64,000 bases of DNA from Flagellimonas amoyensis (GTDB lineage Bacteria; Bacteroidota; Bacteroidia; Flavobacteriales; Flavobacteriaceae): contig NZ_QBUK01000006.1 in assembly GCF_003058265.1 (NCBI RefSeq), positions 62,001 to 126,000 of the forward strand, read 5' to 3'. The notes under the pieces are model-generated. The model searched no databases. It worked only from the letters and a program-made list of their open reading frames with translations, and was not told the DNA's origin. Below, piece by piece: positions 34,288 through 41,777 of this stretch (the stretch's first letter is position 1; each line of letters begins with the position of its first letter). Made by a program: the position numbers and the translations under genes.

Positions 34288-34749
34288 TCACTCCAACCGC
34301 ATTTCGATGATATGTTTTTTAAACCCAACTTTTTCATAGGCCCTGATGGCGGGAAGGTTATCGCTGTAAACCGTCAACCGTATTTCCGTGAACCCTTTTT
34401 GAAGCGACCATTGCTTCAGTTCGTCCACAATTTTGGCATTGATGCCCAACCCACGGTACTGCGGGTCGGTGTACATAAACCCCAAATAGGCATACCATTC
34501 GTGGTCCAGATAGTGCCTTGCCTTCTTGCGGATGGCATAGCCAGATGCCACAAGCATTCCATCGGTTTCCGCTACGACCACATGGGCCTCGGGATCCTGC
34601 ACCATTTGGGCCAGGTCATAATAGCTCACGTGGCCCTCTTTAATCGTGACATCAAAAGGGCGTTCCGCCTTGATGATCTCTTGTTCAAATTGCAACAATG
34701 TGGACAGGTCCTCCAATGTGGCCTGTCTAACTTTTATAGGTTTTGACAT
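34288..34749 (-). CDS. GNAT family N-acetyltransferase
   Basis: The ATG at 34749 opens the domain (MSKPIKVRQATLEDL), giving 153 residues; a longer frame to 34821 would overlap the divergent gene. The acetyl-CoA binding motif appears as DPQYRGLGINAKIV (Q/R-x-x-G-x-G/A form), then RLTVYSDNLPAIRAYEKVGF, which is the typical C-terminal half. Substrate unknown. It is upstream of kynU with a 56-base gap. Confidence 0.88.
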   Translation of the reverse strand: MSKPIKVRQATLEDLSTLLQFEQEIIKAERPFDVTIKEGHVSYYDLAQMVQDPEAHVVVAETDGMLVASGYAIRKKARHYLDHEWYAYLGFMYTDPQYRGLGINAKIVDELKQWSLQKGFTEIRLTVYSDNLPAIRAYEKVGFKKHIIEMRLE

Positions 34750-34794
34750 TATTTCCCCAAATTCGTGAATCCATGTGAATGTACTTCTTTTCCC

Positions 34795-34802
34795 TATTTT
34801 TG
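34795..34802 (+). promoter_or_regulatory. Candidate -7 element (TATTTTTG)
   Basis: Exact TAnnTTTG, 13 bases before the O-methyltransferase ATG. Confidence 0.45.
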
Positions 34803-34815
34803 CGAAAACTTGACC

Positions 34816-35457
34816 ATGCATTTCCTATCCCCTTTGTTGGAAAGTTATATTGCCGACCATTCGGAACCGGAACCGGAACTGTTGCGGGAACTGACCCGCG
34901 AAACTCACTTGAAAGTGGTGCAGCCCCGGATGATCACAGGACATTTTCAGGGAAGGGTGCTTAGTATGCTGTCCAAGATCATCGCCCCAACCTCTATTTT
35001 GGAAATTGGGACCTACACGGGGTATTCGGCGATCTGCTTGGCCGAAGGCATGCAAAAAGGAGGACAATTGCATACCATTGAAGTGAATGAAGAGCTCCAC
35101 CAGATCCAACGCACCTATTTTGATCGGAGCGGGTATGGTCCACAAATCATCCAACATACAGGAGATGCACTGGGTGTGATACCACAGTTGGATCAGACTT
35201 TTGATTTGGTCTTCATTGATGCGCAAAAAGTAAACTACGATGCCTATTTTGAGGCCGTGATCCAAAAAACAAGACCGGGCAGTGTCATTCTATCCGACAA
35301 TGTGCTATGGTCCGGCAAGGTGGTGGAACCTCTTGAAAAATCCGATAAGGCCACGGCCGCCCTTCTGGCCTATAACCAAAAACTCAAGGATGATCCAAGG
35401 GTGGAAACGGTATTGTTGCCCATCAGGGATGGACTGACGTTGAGTAGGGTGCTATAA
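34816..35457 (+). CDS. O-methyltransferase, catechol/caffeoyl-CoA type
   Basis: 213 residues from the ATG at 34816, which follows a TATTTTTG box; a longer frame to 34765 is unlikely. SAM-binding motif ILEIGTYTGYSAICLAEG (near 62), then VFIDAQKVNY with the metal-binding Asp, and ILSDNVLWSGKV, all typical of the small cation-dependent O-methyltransferases. The methyl acceptor is unknown. The 3' end overlaps the convergent PAP2 gene by 35 bases. Confidence 0.9.
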   Translation: MHFLSPLLESYIADHSEPEPELLRELTRETHLKVVQPRMITGHFQGRVLSMLSKIIAPTSILEIGTYTGYSAICLAEGMQKGGQLHTIEVNEELHQIQRTYFDRSGYGPQIIQHTGDALGVIPQLDQTFDLVFIDAQKVNYDAYFEAVIQKTRPGSVILSDNVLWSGKVVEPLEKSDKATAALLAYNQKLKDDPRVETVLLPIRDGLTLSRVL

Positions 35458-35995
35458 AGCGTTTGTAGAGGACATGGAACAGCCAACCGGACAATAGGCC
35501 CACCAGGGTGCCTACAATGATGTCTATGGGAAAATGGACACCCACATAGATACGGCTCATGGTAAAAAGAATGGGCCAAATGAAGAAAAGGAGGGCCCAT
35601 TTCAGCTTTGCCCGCAAAAAAAGATACATCAACATGGCAATGGAAAAAGAACTGGAGGCGTGCCCCGAGAAAAAACTATAATCTGTAGGGGTCTTCAATA
35701 TGCGGATCAGGGTGTTGATCTCCTCCGTGTTGTTCGGCCGTAAGCGTGCCACGGAAATTTTGGTCAAATGGGTGATGAGGGTCACAAAAACCACCAAACC
35801 CAACATCGTCAAGAATTTATAGTGGGCTTCCTTTTTGGGGAATTTCACATACAGTAGCACCAAAAAAAGAACGAAAAGGGGGGTCCATGTGGTTATATTG
35901 GTGACAAAGGACCAAAAACCATCATATCTTTCAATGCCCAAACTGTTGAGATAGACAAAAGTATCCCGATCCCATTGGAGCAATTTTTCAAGCAT
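35423..35995 (-). CDS. PAP2 family membrane phosphatase
   Basis: 190 residues with five or six membrane segments. The three PAP2 motifs are present: KISVARLRPN (near 90), FSGHASSS (near 117) and SRIYVGVHFPIDI (near 157) with the catalytic histidines. It removes phosphate from lipid phosphates such as phosphatidate or undecaprenyl pyrophosphate. It follows tatA by 3 bases on the same strand. Confidence 0.9.
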   Translation of the reverse strand: MLEKLLQWDRDTFVYLNSLGIERYDGFWSFVTNITTWTPLFVLFLVLLYVKFPKKEAHYKFLTMLGLVVFVTLITHLTKISVARLRPNNTEEINTLIRILKTPTDYSFFSGHASSSFSIAMLMYLFLRAKLKWALLFFIWPILFTMSRIYVGVHFPIDIIVGTLVGLLSGWLFHVLYKRFIAPYSTSVHP

Positions 35996-35998
35996 GGA

Positions 35999-36277
35999 TT
36001 ATTTGGAGCTTCTTTTGATGGAGCCTGTCACTTCGTCCACATTCTTCTTCACCTCGTTCAGCTCATTACGGATATCTTTGGTGAAATCCGTATCGATGCC
36101 CTGTTTCTCGGCACTTTTCTGGATCTCTCGTTTGATATCGTCCGTGGCATCCCGCAACTGGCGCATTCCCTTGCCAAGTCCCTTGGCTATTCCGGGAATT
36201 TTGTCGGCACCAAAGACCATCACCACTATAAATAGGATGAAGAATATCTCCGCGCCGCTAATGAATAGAAAATACAT
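35999..36277 (-). CDS. tatA: Sec-independent protein translocase protein TatA/B type
   Basis: 92 residues: an N-terminal membrane helix (ISGAEIFFILFIVVMVFGA), the FGADKIPGIAKGLG hinge and amphipathic helix, then a charged tail, as in TatA. It forms the export channel for folded twin-arginine proteins; the GH109-type protein in this window carries such a signal. tatC is not here. TatB-like identity cannot be fully excluded from sequence alone. Confidence 0.9.
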   Translation of the reverse strand: MYFLFISGAEIFFILFIVVMVFGADKIPGIAKGLGKGMRQLRDATDDIKREIQKSAEKQGIDTDFTKDIRNELNEVKKNVDEVTGSIKRSSK

Positions 36278-36309
36278 ACAACAAATATAATGAGAACTTG
36301 GTAGGAAAA

Positions 36310-36337
36310 TAAAAAAAGCCCCGTGAAATCACGGGGC
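36310..36337 (-). terminator. Terminator after the M1 peptidase
   Basis: 8-bp GC stem, 36318-36325 with 36330-36337, 4-base loop, then seven T on the minus strand. It lies 22 bases beyond the peptidase stop. Confidence 0.9.
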
Positions 36338-36358
36338 CTCTTTTAGTTAAATTTTTCG

Positions 36359-38680
36359 CTATTTCTCGCCTTTGATATTTTCCTTGAACTTATCAAAGTC
36401 TGACTTCTCGTCTTTCTTGGGCCAAGAATTGTTGGTCGTGTCAATATCAGCGGTTTCCATCTTGGGATCCACAGCTATGCCTACCAATTCCTTCTGCGAA
36501 GCAATGACCCTTTTGACCTCGGCATCGTTCTTTCTCCAGATTTCCGGTGGGTAGGTCACATTTTCCTTACTACCATCGGCATAGGTATACTCGACAATCA
36601 ATGGCATGGGAACGCCTCCTGGTTTGTCAAAAGTGATCTCATAGAAATATTTGGGCTCCTTCACCTGGGACCTTTCAGCCTCGGTCATGTTGTCCATCAT
36701 AAATTCCTTCAAGTTCTTTGATGTCTCCGTTGGCGATTTTCCTTTAAGCTCTGGCATAAAGTCCTCACTTTCCTCTTCCGCCAAATATACCAATGGGGGA
36801 AGGTCGGCCTCGGTAAGGTTCCTATCGGCCATGTACTTCTCCATTTCTTTGGTAGGTTTGCTGGCCACGTAGTACTTTTTAACTCCTTTGACCCCTATAT
36901 CCACATAATCGGTGGTGTAGAACCAAGCTCTCCAGAACCAATCCAAATCCACTGCGGATGCATCTTCCATGGTACGGAAGAAATCCTCTGGCGTAGGGTG
37001 CTTGAACATCCAACGCTGCGCATAGGTTTTGAAAGCATGGTCGAAGAGTTCCTTGCCCATGATGGTCTCCCTCAAGATGTTCAATCCCGTGGCAGGCTTG
37101 GCATAGGCGTTGGGACCCAATTGGTACACGTTTTCTGGGTTGGACATGATGGGCGAGATAAAACTCTGGTCACCGCTCATATAAGGTACAATGGCAGCTG
37201 GCTCACCCCTTTGTGAAGGATATTTTTCGTTGGGGGCGATAATGTTGGGATAGGTTTTTCCAAAATCCTGTTCGGCCAAGTACTGCATAAAGGTATCAAG
37301 GCCTTCGTCCATCCATCCCCACTGACGCTCATCGGAGTTGACGATCATCGGGAAGAAGTTGTGTCCCACCTCGTGGATGATCACACTGATCATACCATAT
37401 TTTACCCTATCGGAATAGGTACCGTCCTCATTGGGGCGCCCATAGTTCCAACAGATCATGGGATATTCCATCCCTTGGTTCTTGGCATGCACGGAGATGG
37501 CCTTGTGGTAAGGGTAGTCAAACGTGTGCGCTGAATAGGTCTGCAAGGTCTGCACCACAGCTTTGGTGGACATGTCCTCCCAAAGTGGGTTTCCTTCCTT
37601 GGGGTACATGGAAACGGCCATAACATCCTTTCCGCCTATTTTGACGGCCTGCATGTCCCAGATGAACTTTCGCGAAGAGGCAAAAGCGTAATCCCTGACA
37701 TTGGTCGCCTTGAACTTCCATGTTTTTTTATCTGTGGCAAAGCCTTTTTCCAAAGCCTCCACTTCTTCTTGGGTCACAATGATCACCGGCTTGTCATACG
37801 ACTTGGTGGCTTCTTTGTAACGCTTCATCATTTCTTTGGAGAACACATCCTCCCTGTTCTGCAATACCCCTGTTCCATCCAAAATATGGTCAGCGGGCAC
37901 GGTGATGCTCACATCATAGTTTCCAAAAGGGAGGGCAAACTCGCCATTTCCCCAAAACTGATGGTTTTGCCATCCTTCCACGTCGCTGTAGACCGCCATC
38001 CTTGGGAAGAACTGTGCGATCACATAGGCACGGTTACCATCCTTGGGGAAATACTCGTATCCGGAACGGGCCCTGTTTACGGTATGGTCGGGAATGTTGT
38101 ACCACCACTTGATGGAAAAGGAAATCTTCTCCCCGCTTTTTAGGGCTTGGGGAATGTTTACCCGCATCATGGTCTGGTTGATGGTGTAGGACAATGGCTT
38201 GCCGCTGGCATCCTTCACCCACTCAATGTTGAAACCTCCGTCAAAAGGCTCACTGATGTAGGTTTCGGCAAAATTGCCGGCAGTATAGGCGATGTTCACG
38301 CCATTACCGTCCCTCAATGGGGATTTGGAATCCTTGGCACGGACGTTTTGGTCCAATTGTACCCAAAGGAATTCTAGATTGTCCGGTGAATTGTTGTGGT
38401 AGGTGATGGTTTCCTCACCATAAAGTTTGGCATTCTTGTCGTCCAGCTCCACGTTCATCACATAATCTGCCTGCTGCTGATAGTAGTCTGGTCCCGGGGC
38501 ACCGGAAGCCGACCGATACGTGTTCGGAGTGGCGAACTCCTCGTACATTTGTTTGAACCTGCTTTGGTTGTAGTGTCCTGGCTCCCGCTCTTTTTTGGCC
38601 TCTCCTTCCTGTGCCATGGCCATGGCACCAAAAAGAAAGAGCAGGGAAGCTACGTAGTGTTTGATTCTGTTCATTTTCAA
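36359..38680 (-). CDS. M1 family zinc metallopeptidase, exported
   Basis: 773 residues with a signal peptide (LLFLFGAMAMAQ). The zinc site HEVGH lies near residue 437, and the third ligand Glu in WMDEGLD follows 18 residues later, the exact gluzincin spacing. A beta-rich N-terminal domain precedes it (about 40-300). Family members are aminopeptidases; the usual GxMEN exopeptidase motif is not seen in its standard form. The C-terminal part has an Asp/Lys-rich tail. A single gene with a clear terminator. Confidence 0.9.
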   Translation of the reverse strand: MKMNRIKHYVASLLFLFGAMAMAQEGEAKKEREPGHYNQSRFKQMYEEFATPNTYRSASGAPGPDYYQQQADYVMNVELDDKNAKLYGEETITYHNNSPDNLEFLWVQLDQNVRAKDSKSPLRDGNGVNIAYTAGNFAETYISEPFDGGFNIEWVKDASGKPLSYTINQTMMRVNIPQALKSGEKISFSIKWWYNIPDHTVNRARSGYEYFPKDGNRAYVIAQFFPRMAVYSDVEGWQNHQFWGNGEFALPFGNYDVSITVPADHILDGTGVLQNREDVFSKEMMKRYKEATKSYDKPVIIVTQEEVEALEKGFATDKKTWKFKATNVRDYAFASSRKFIWDMQAVKIGGKDVMAVSMYPKEGNPLWEDMSTKAVVQTLQTYSAHTFDYPYHKAISVHAKNQGMEYPMICWNYGRPNEDGTYSDRVKYGMISVIIHEVGHNFFPMIVNSDERQWGWMDEGLDTFMQYLAEQDFGKTYPNIIAPNEKYPSQRGEPAAIVPYMSGDQSFISPIMSNPENVYQLGPNAYAKPATGLNILRETIMGKELFDHAFKTYAQRWMFKHPTPEDFFRTMEDASAVDLDWFWRAWFYTTDYVDIGVKGVKKYYVASKPTKEMEKYMADRNLTEADLPPLVYLAEEESEDFMPELKGKSPTETSKNLKEFMMDNMTEAERSQVKEPKYFYEITFDKPGGVPMPLIVEYTYADGSKENVTYPPEIWRKNDAEVKRVIASQKELVGIAVDPKMETADIDTTNNSWPKKDEKSDFDKFKENIKGEK

Positions 38681-38734
38681 TTTGATTTTATGAGGGTGTA
38701 AAGTAACGCATTTTAACCAATTGTTAACAAAGCG

Positions 38735-39253
38735 TTATAAGTTTAACATTCCTTTATTATTGCTCTTCATCAGCACAAAACTCTTTTTGTTTCCGTTCCA
38801 TTTCACATGGACCACGTTCTGCTGTTCATCGAAGAGATCGGTGAGCACATCGTTCTCCACAGTCATGGTCTTGATACTAGCTAGCTTCACTTTCGGAATT
38901 TCCAGATAGCAGATGACCACATCGTTATCGTACCGCTTTCCCAGAAAGGTATATGGGGCTGGTTCCCCATTGAAGAGGACGAGGAATTTGGCCCGAAGGT
39001 ATTTTTCAATGTATTCATCCGCGACCTTGGCCTCATCCGGGGTGGCCAACTTGGCCTTGATCCCATAGCGTTCGGCCAAAAGGGCTTCCAAATCGTCTAT
39101 AAAAATACGGGAGGTGATCTGAAATGCTTCCTCATCCGCGGCATAGACCATGTTGGTGACGCTCACATAGAATTTATGCGCGGTGGTGAAGGACAAAAAA
39201 AGGGCCATTGCCAAAGGCAAGACCAACACTTTTGCAATTTTCCGCTTCATCAT
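38735..39253 (-). CDS. DUF6702 family exported protein
   Basis: 172 residues with a signal peptide (VLVLPLAMALFLSFTTA) and then HKFYVSVTNM, the start typical of this Bacteroidota family, which often stands beside an M1 peptidase gene, as here. The rest is predicted to be mostly strands with a helix at ALLAERYG. Function unknown. It is upstream of the M1 peptidase on the same strand with a 54-base gap. Confidence 0.8.
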   Translation of the reverse strand: MMKRKIAKVLVLPLAMALFLSFTTAHKFYVSVTNMVYAADEEAFQITSRIFIDDLEALLAERYGIKAKLATPDEAKVADEYIEKYLRAKFLVLFNGEPAPYTFLGKRYDNDVVICYLEIPKVKLASIKTMTVENDVLTDLFDEQQNVVHVKWNGNKKSFVLMKSNNKGMLNL

Positions 39254-39380
39254 GGTTTGTTTGACGTTATTTCTGTGGCAATGTTACAGTTTTATGGGGT
39301 TATCTGCAATTTGTTTGCCAAACAGCTTTTTCAGACCTGAGATATAAGAACAAATCCCGCTTGTCAGCTTCTTATTTTGT

Positions 39381-39440
39381 TACTGGGTTATTCAGTTACT
39401 GGGTTATTCAGTTACTGGGTTATTCAGTTAATAGGTTATT
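39381..39440. repeat. 16-bp tandem repeat
   Basis: Three perfect copies of tactgggttattcagt (39381-39396, 39397-39412, 39413-39428) and one degenerate partial copy (39429-39440). It lies in the 225-base gap downstream of the carboxypeptidase-regulatory-domain genes and upstream of DUF6702. The rest of that gap holds no gene. Confidence 0.92.
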
Positions 39441-39478
39441 TGGAATTTTGGGTTTGGCACTTATCACAAGTTGACCCC

Positions 39479-40288
39479 TCACTCCAAGTTGTTGTTCTTC
39501 CGATAGACGCGGCTCTTTTCCACCATATAGTCCCAAATTTTTAACTTGTCATGGCTATCCACGGTTTCTTGGAATGCTTCGTCCACCTCACAGAAGTACA
39601 TGAAGTCGTCCAATTTTTCCATAGGGATCTTCAAGGTCGCCACAAATAGGGAATCCACATAGTAGTCCTGTACGCGTTGGGTCCTGGCGTAGGTATTGTC
39701 CACTTTCACCCGGTTCTTCAACATCTTGGTGCGTCCGGTGATGGCATTGATGATGGGATTCAGCGACATTCCACCCCCTGCCCCGCCAACGCCGCCGCCC
39801 GCCGTCATGGTCATGGACGACGCTTCCCGAAGCAGTCGTTCACTTTGGGTCAAGGGCTTCACATCCGCATTGGGCAGTCCCAAGGCCGATGCACTCACAT
39901 CTTTTTCCAAGGTCAGTTTGCCCAAATCCTGGCTCAGGTCCCCGGAAAGGTTATAGGGCCGCACCACTACTTCCTTCAGCTCGTTCACGAACTCTTCCAT
40001 GGGCACTTCCACAAAACTGGTCTTGTACAATACTTCGGTGACAGGCACCATTTTTCTTTGGTAATGGACCGCCGAAAAGACCAGCGTGTCCCCCAATTGC
40101 ATATTGATGGCAAAGTTCCCGTCCATATCGGTGATCACGGCCTGATCCAAACTGATGTTCTGGACCACTACCCCTACCACATCCTTATCGGCACTGGTGA
40201 CCCTTCCCCGTAATGTTTTGATGGACCCGTCTTGGGCAGTGGCAAAAAAAGCCGTGAAGCACAGCAAGGGAAGAAAAAAATGTTTCAT
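39479..40288 (-). CDS. Carboxypeptidase-like regulatory domain protein, second of a pair
   Basis: 269 residues with a signal peptide (FLPLLCFTAFFATAQ). The N-terminal domain (about 25-105) has the beta-sandwich pattern LRGRVTSADKDVVGVVVQN, ITDMDGNFAI, GDTLVFSA, as in the plug-proximal domain of TonB receptors. The C-terminal part has a Gly/Met-rich stretch and charged ending of unknown role. Its ATG overlaps the stop of the first gene of the pair by 4 bases. Both are probably periplasmic or outer-membrane-associated. Confidence 0.8.
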   Translation of the reverse strand: MKHFFLPLLCFTAFFATAQDGSIKTLRGRVTSADKDVVGVVVQNISLDQAVITDMDGNFAINMQLGDTLVFSAVHYQRKMVPVTEVLYKTSFVEVPMEEFVNELKEVVVRPYNLSGDLSQDLGKLTLEKDVSASALGLPNADVKPLTQSERLLREASSMTMTAGGGVGGAGGGMSLNPIINAITGRTKMLKNRVKVDNTYARTQRVQDYYVDSLFVATLKIPMEKLDDFMYFCEVDEAFQETVDSHDKLKIWDYMVEKSRVYRKNNNLE

Positions 40289-41025
40289 TCCTCATTCAAG
40301 GTTTCCAAATATTCCTTGCTCTGGGTGACCAAAAAGTCGATCAGTTGGAACTCGTTGTCCTTTCTGAGCAAGGTCTGGGAAGGAATCTTGTCATCACAAT
40401 AGATCAAGAAGGCATCTATCTTGTCCTGCGGAAGTTTTAGGTCCAGCACAAAAAACTCATCATCGTAGACATGGCGGAGTACTTCGCTCACTTTGAGCGG
40501 CTCCCGTTCCTGCCCATCCACTTCGCGGGATTTGAAAAGTGCCTTGAAAATGTTCTTGATGTTGAGTCCGTTCTGCATACCGCGGACCGCTTGGGATTCC
40601 GCCACGTTCACCACCTCGGTGCCCCGGTCTATTTCGTAATCGAACTGTTTGAAGTCCTCGTTCTTTACCCGAAGAAAACCTTCTTGGTTCTCTGGGGTCA
40701 CGATTACTTCGTCCAGCTCCGTCACTTTTTCGTTGACCTCGACCACCAATCGGTTGTTCGCCAGAATTTCCGGGCTGATCTTCACCACCATCAATTGGTA
40801 GTTCACCGCCGTGAACACCAACTCGTCACCTTCTTTCACCACAATGGCAAATTCCCCATCGTTATTGGTGATGGTAGCCTCTCCCGAAGTGGAATTGATC
40901 ACGTTCTCATTGGGCACGTTGGTACTTCGGTACAATACTTTCCCCCGTAGCAATTGGCCACCATCCTGCGCCAGTGACACAGCGGAAATCAACAAGGAAA
41001 AAAAGACCAAAAGTATATGTTTCAT
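40285..41025 (-). CDS. Carboxypeptidase-like regulatory domain protein, first of a pair
   Basis: 246 residues, similar in layout to the next gene: a signal peptide (LLVFFSLLISAVSLAQ), then the same domain with LLRGKVLYRSTNVPNENV, ITNNDGEFAI, GDELVFTA and TELDEVIVTP, and a C-terminal region ending with a matching charged pattern (VTQSKEYLETLNEE against VEKSRVYRKNN). The pair looks like an old tandem duplication. Both likely arise from one promoter upstream of 41025. Confidence 0.8.
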   Translation of the reverse strand: MKHILLVFFSLLISAVSLAQDGGQLLRGKVLYRSTNVPNENVINSTSGEATITNNDGEFAIVVKEGDELVFTAVNYQLMVVKISPEILANNRLVVEVNEKVTELDEVIVTPENQEGFLRVKNEDFKQFDYEIDRGTEVVNVAESQAVRGMQNGLNIKNIFKALFKSREVDGQEREPLKVSEVLRHVYDDEFFVLDLKLPQDKIDAFLIYCDDKIPSQTLLRKDNEFQLIDFLVTQSKEYLETLNEE

Positions 41026-41387
41026 AGTATGTGTTTTTTAGAATGATGCCCCACGGGCCAGTGCAAATCCTTGTCACCACAAGTACAGCAAAAACCCCGT
41101 ACGTTCCACGATGACAGGTATGCCAATCGTTTCTTACCGAACAAGTATTAGCACAAGTTAAAGAAAACCTTTGAAGCCCATATAAAAAAATATAGAGGTT
41201 CTAAACTTTTGTTAATTCTATGTATTCGGTTGGCAAGTGGCAGAATGCAGGTTGCAGTAGGTAGCTTGGCAATCGTGGTTTCTGGTTTTTTGGTTTCACG
41301 TTTAGGGTTTATGGTTTCCCTGTTTTTGAGTTTGATACTTGGCAGTGAACTTTACTTGCTTGTATGCCTCTGACACCCCTAAAGTCC

Positions 41388-41493
41388 CCTCAAGGGGACA
41401 GTTGCTTCTGCCTTCTAAAATGCAGCTGAGTTGTTACTGGGATTTGGCACATGGGGTTTGAGTTTTCGCATCTTATGTCCTAACACGAAACCC
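41388..41493. repeat. Intergenic direct repeat, copy A
   Basis: Begins with cctcaaggggacagttgc and ends with gaaaccc; about 160 bases before copy B, diverged at many positions but alignable along the whole length. Confidence 0.75.
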
Positions 41494-41547
41494 ACATCTC
41501 GCAATCCACGACCAACATCCCAAGGTCCCCTACCTGCGGCAGGCAGG

Positions 41548-41655
41548 CCTCAAGGGGACAATTGCTTCTGCCTGCCGGAACGCAGATGAGCTGTGTTAGT
41601 GGAATTTGGTACTTGGGGTTTGTCGTTTCATATTTTATGCCCCAACCTGAAACCC
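41548..41655. repeat. Intergenic direct repeat, copy B
   Basis: Begins with cctcaaggggacaattgc and ends with gaaaccc. Overlaps the open frame upstream of the surface protein gene, which argues for a later start of that gene. Confidence 0.75.
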
Positions 41656-41777
41656 TAAACCTGAAATCCATATCCCGTTCACCCTTGAACTTCGCATTTC
41701 GACGGGAAATGACCAAAAAATGGATCGATAAGGTTAGTTTTGTGGATTACGTTAGGAAAACCTCAAATACTGACACC

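Larger units (their letters stand above)
41026..41777. other. Repeat-rich intergenic region
   Basis: About 750 bases without a convincing gene. It holds the promoter side of the minus-strand pair (near 41026-41100), a GT-rich stretch (41275-41340), and two diverged copies of an about 106-base sequence (41388-41493 and 41548-41655), each with the palindrome-like tcccctcaagggga or a relative. Reading frames here, including the long frame entering the surface protein gene from 41562, cross these repeats and are unlikely to be coding. Confidence 0.75.

Noticed and set aside
34232..34291. N-terminal extension of kynureninase
   Set aside because: Lies over a -7 box and the end of the upstream gene; family start is at 34231.
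39381..39440. Short CRISPR or origin iterons
   Set aside because: 16-bp units directly adjoining without spacers; no dnaA boxes or replication gene near.
41562..41777. N-terminal extension of the surface protein
   Set aside because: Crosses an intergenic repeat copy and lacks a signal; the signal peptide starts at 41778 or 41790.
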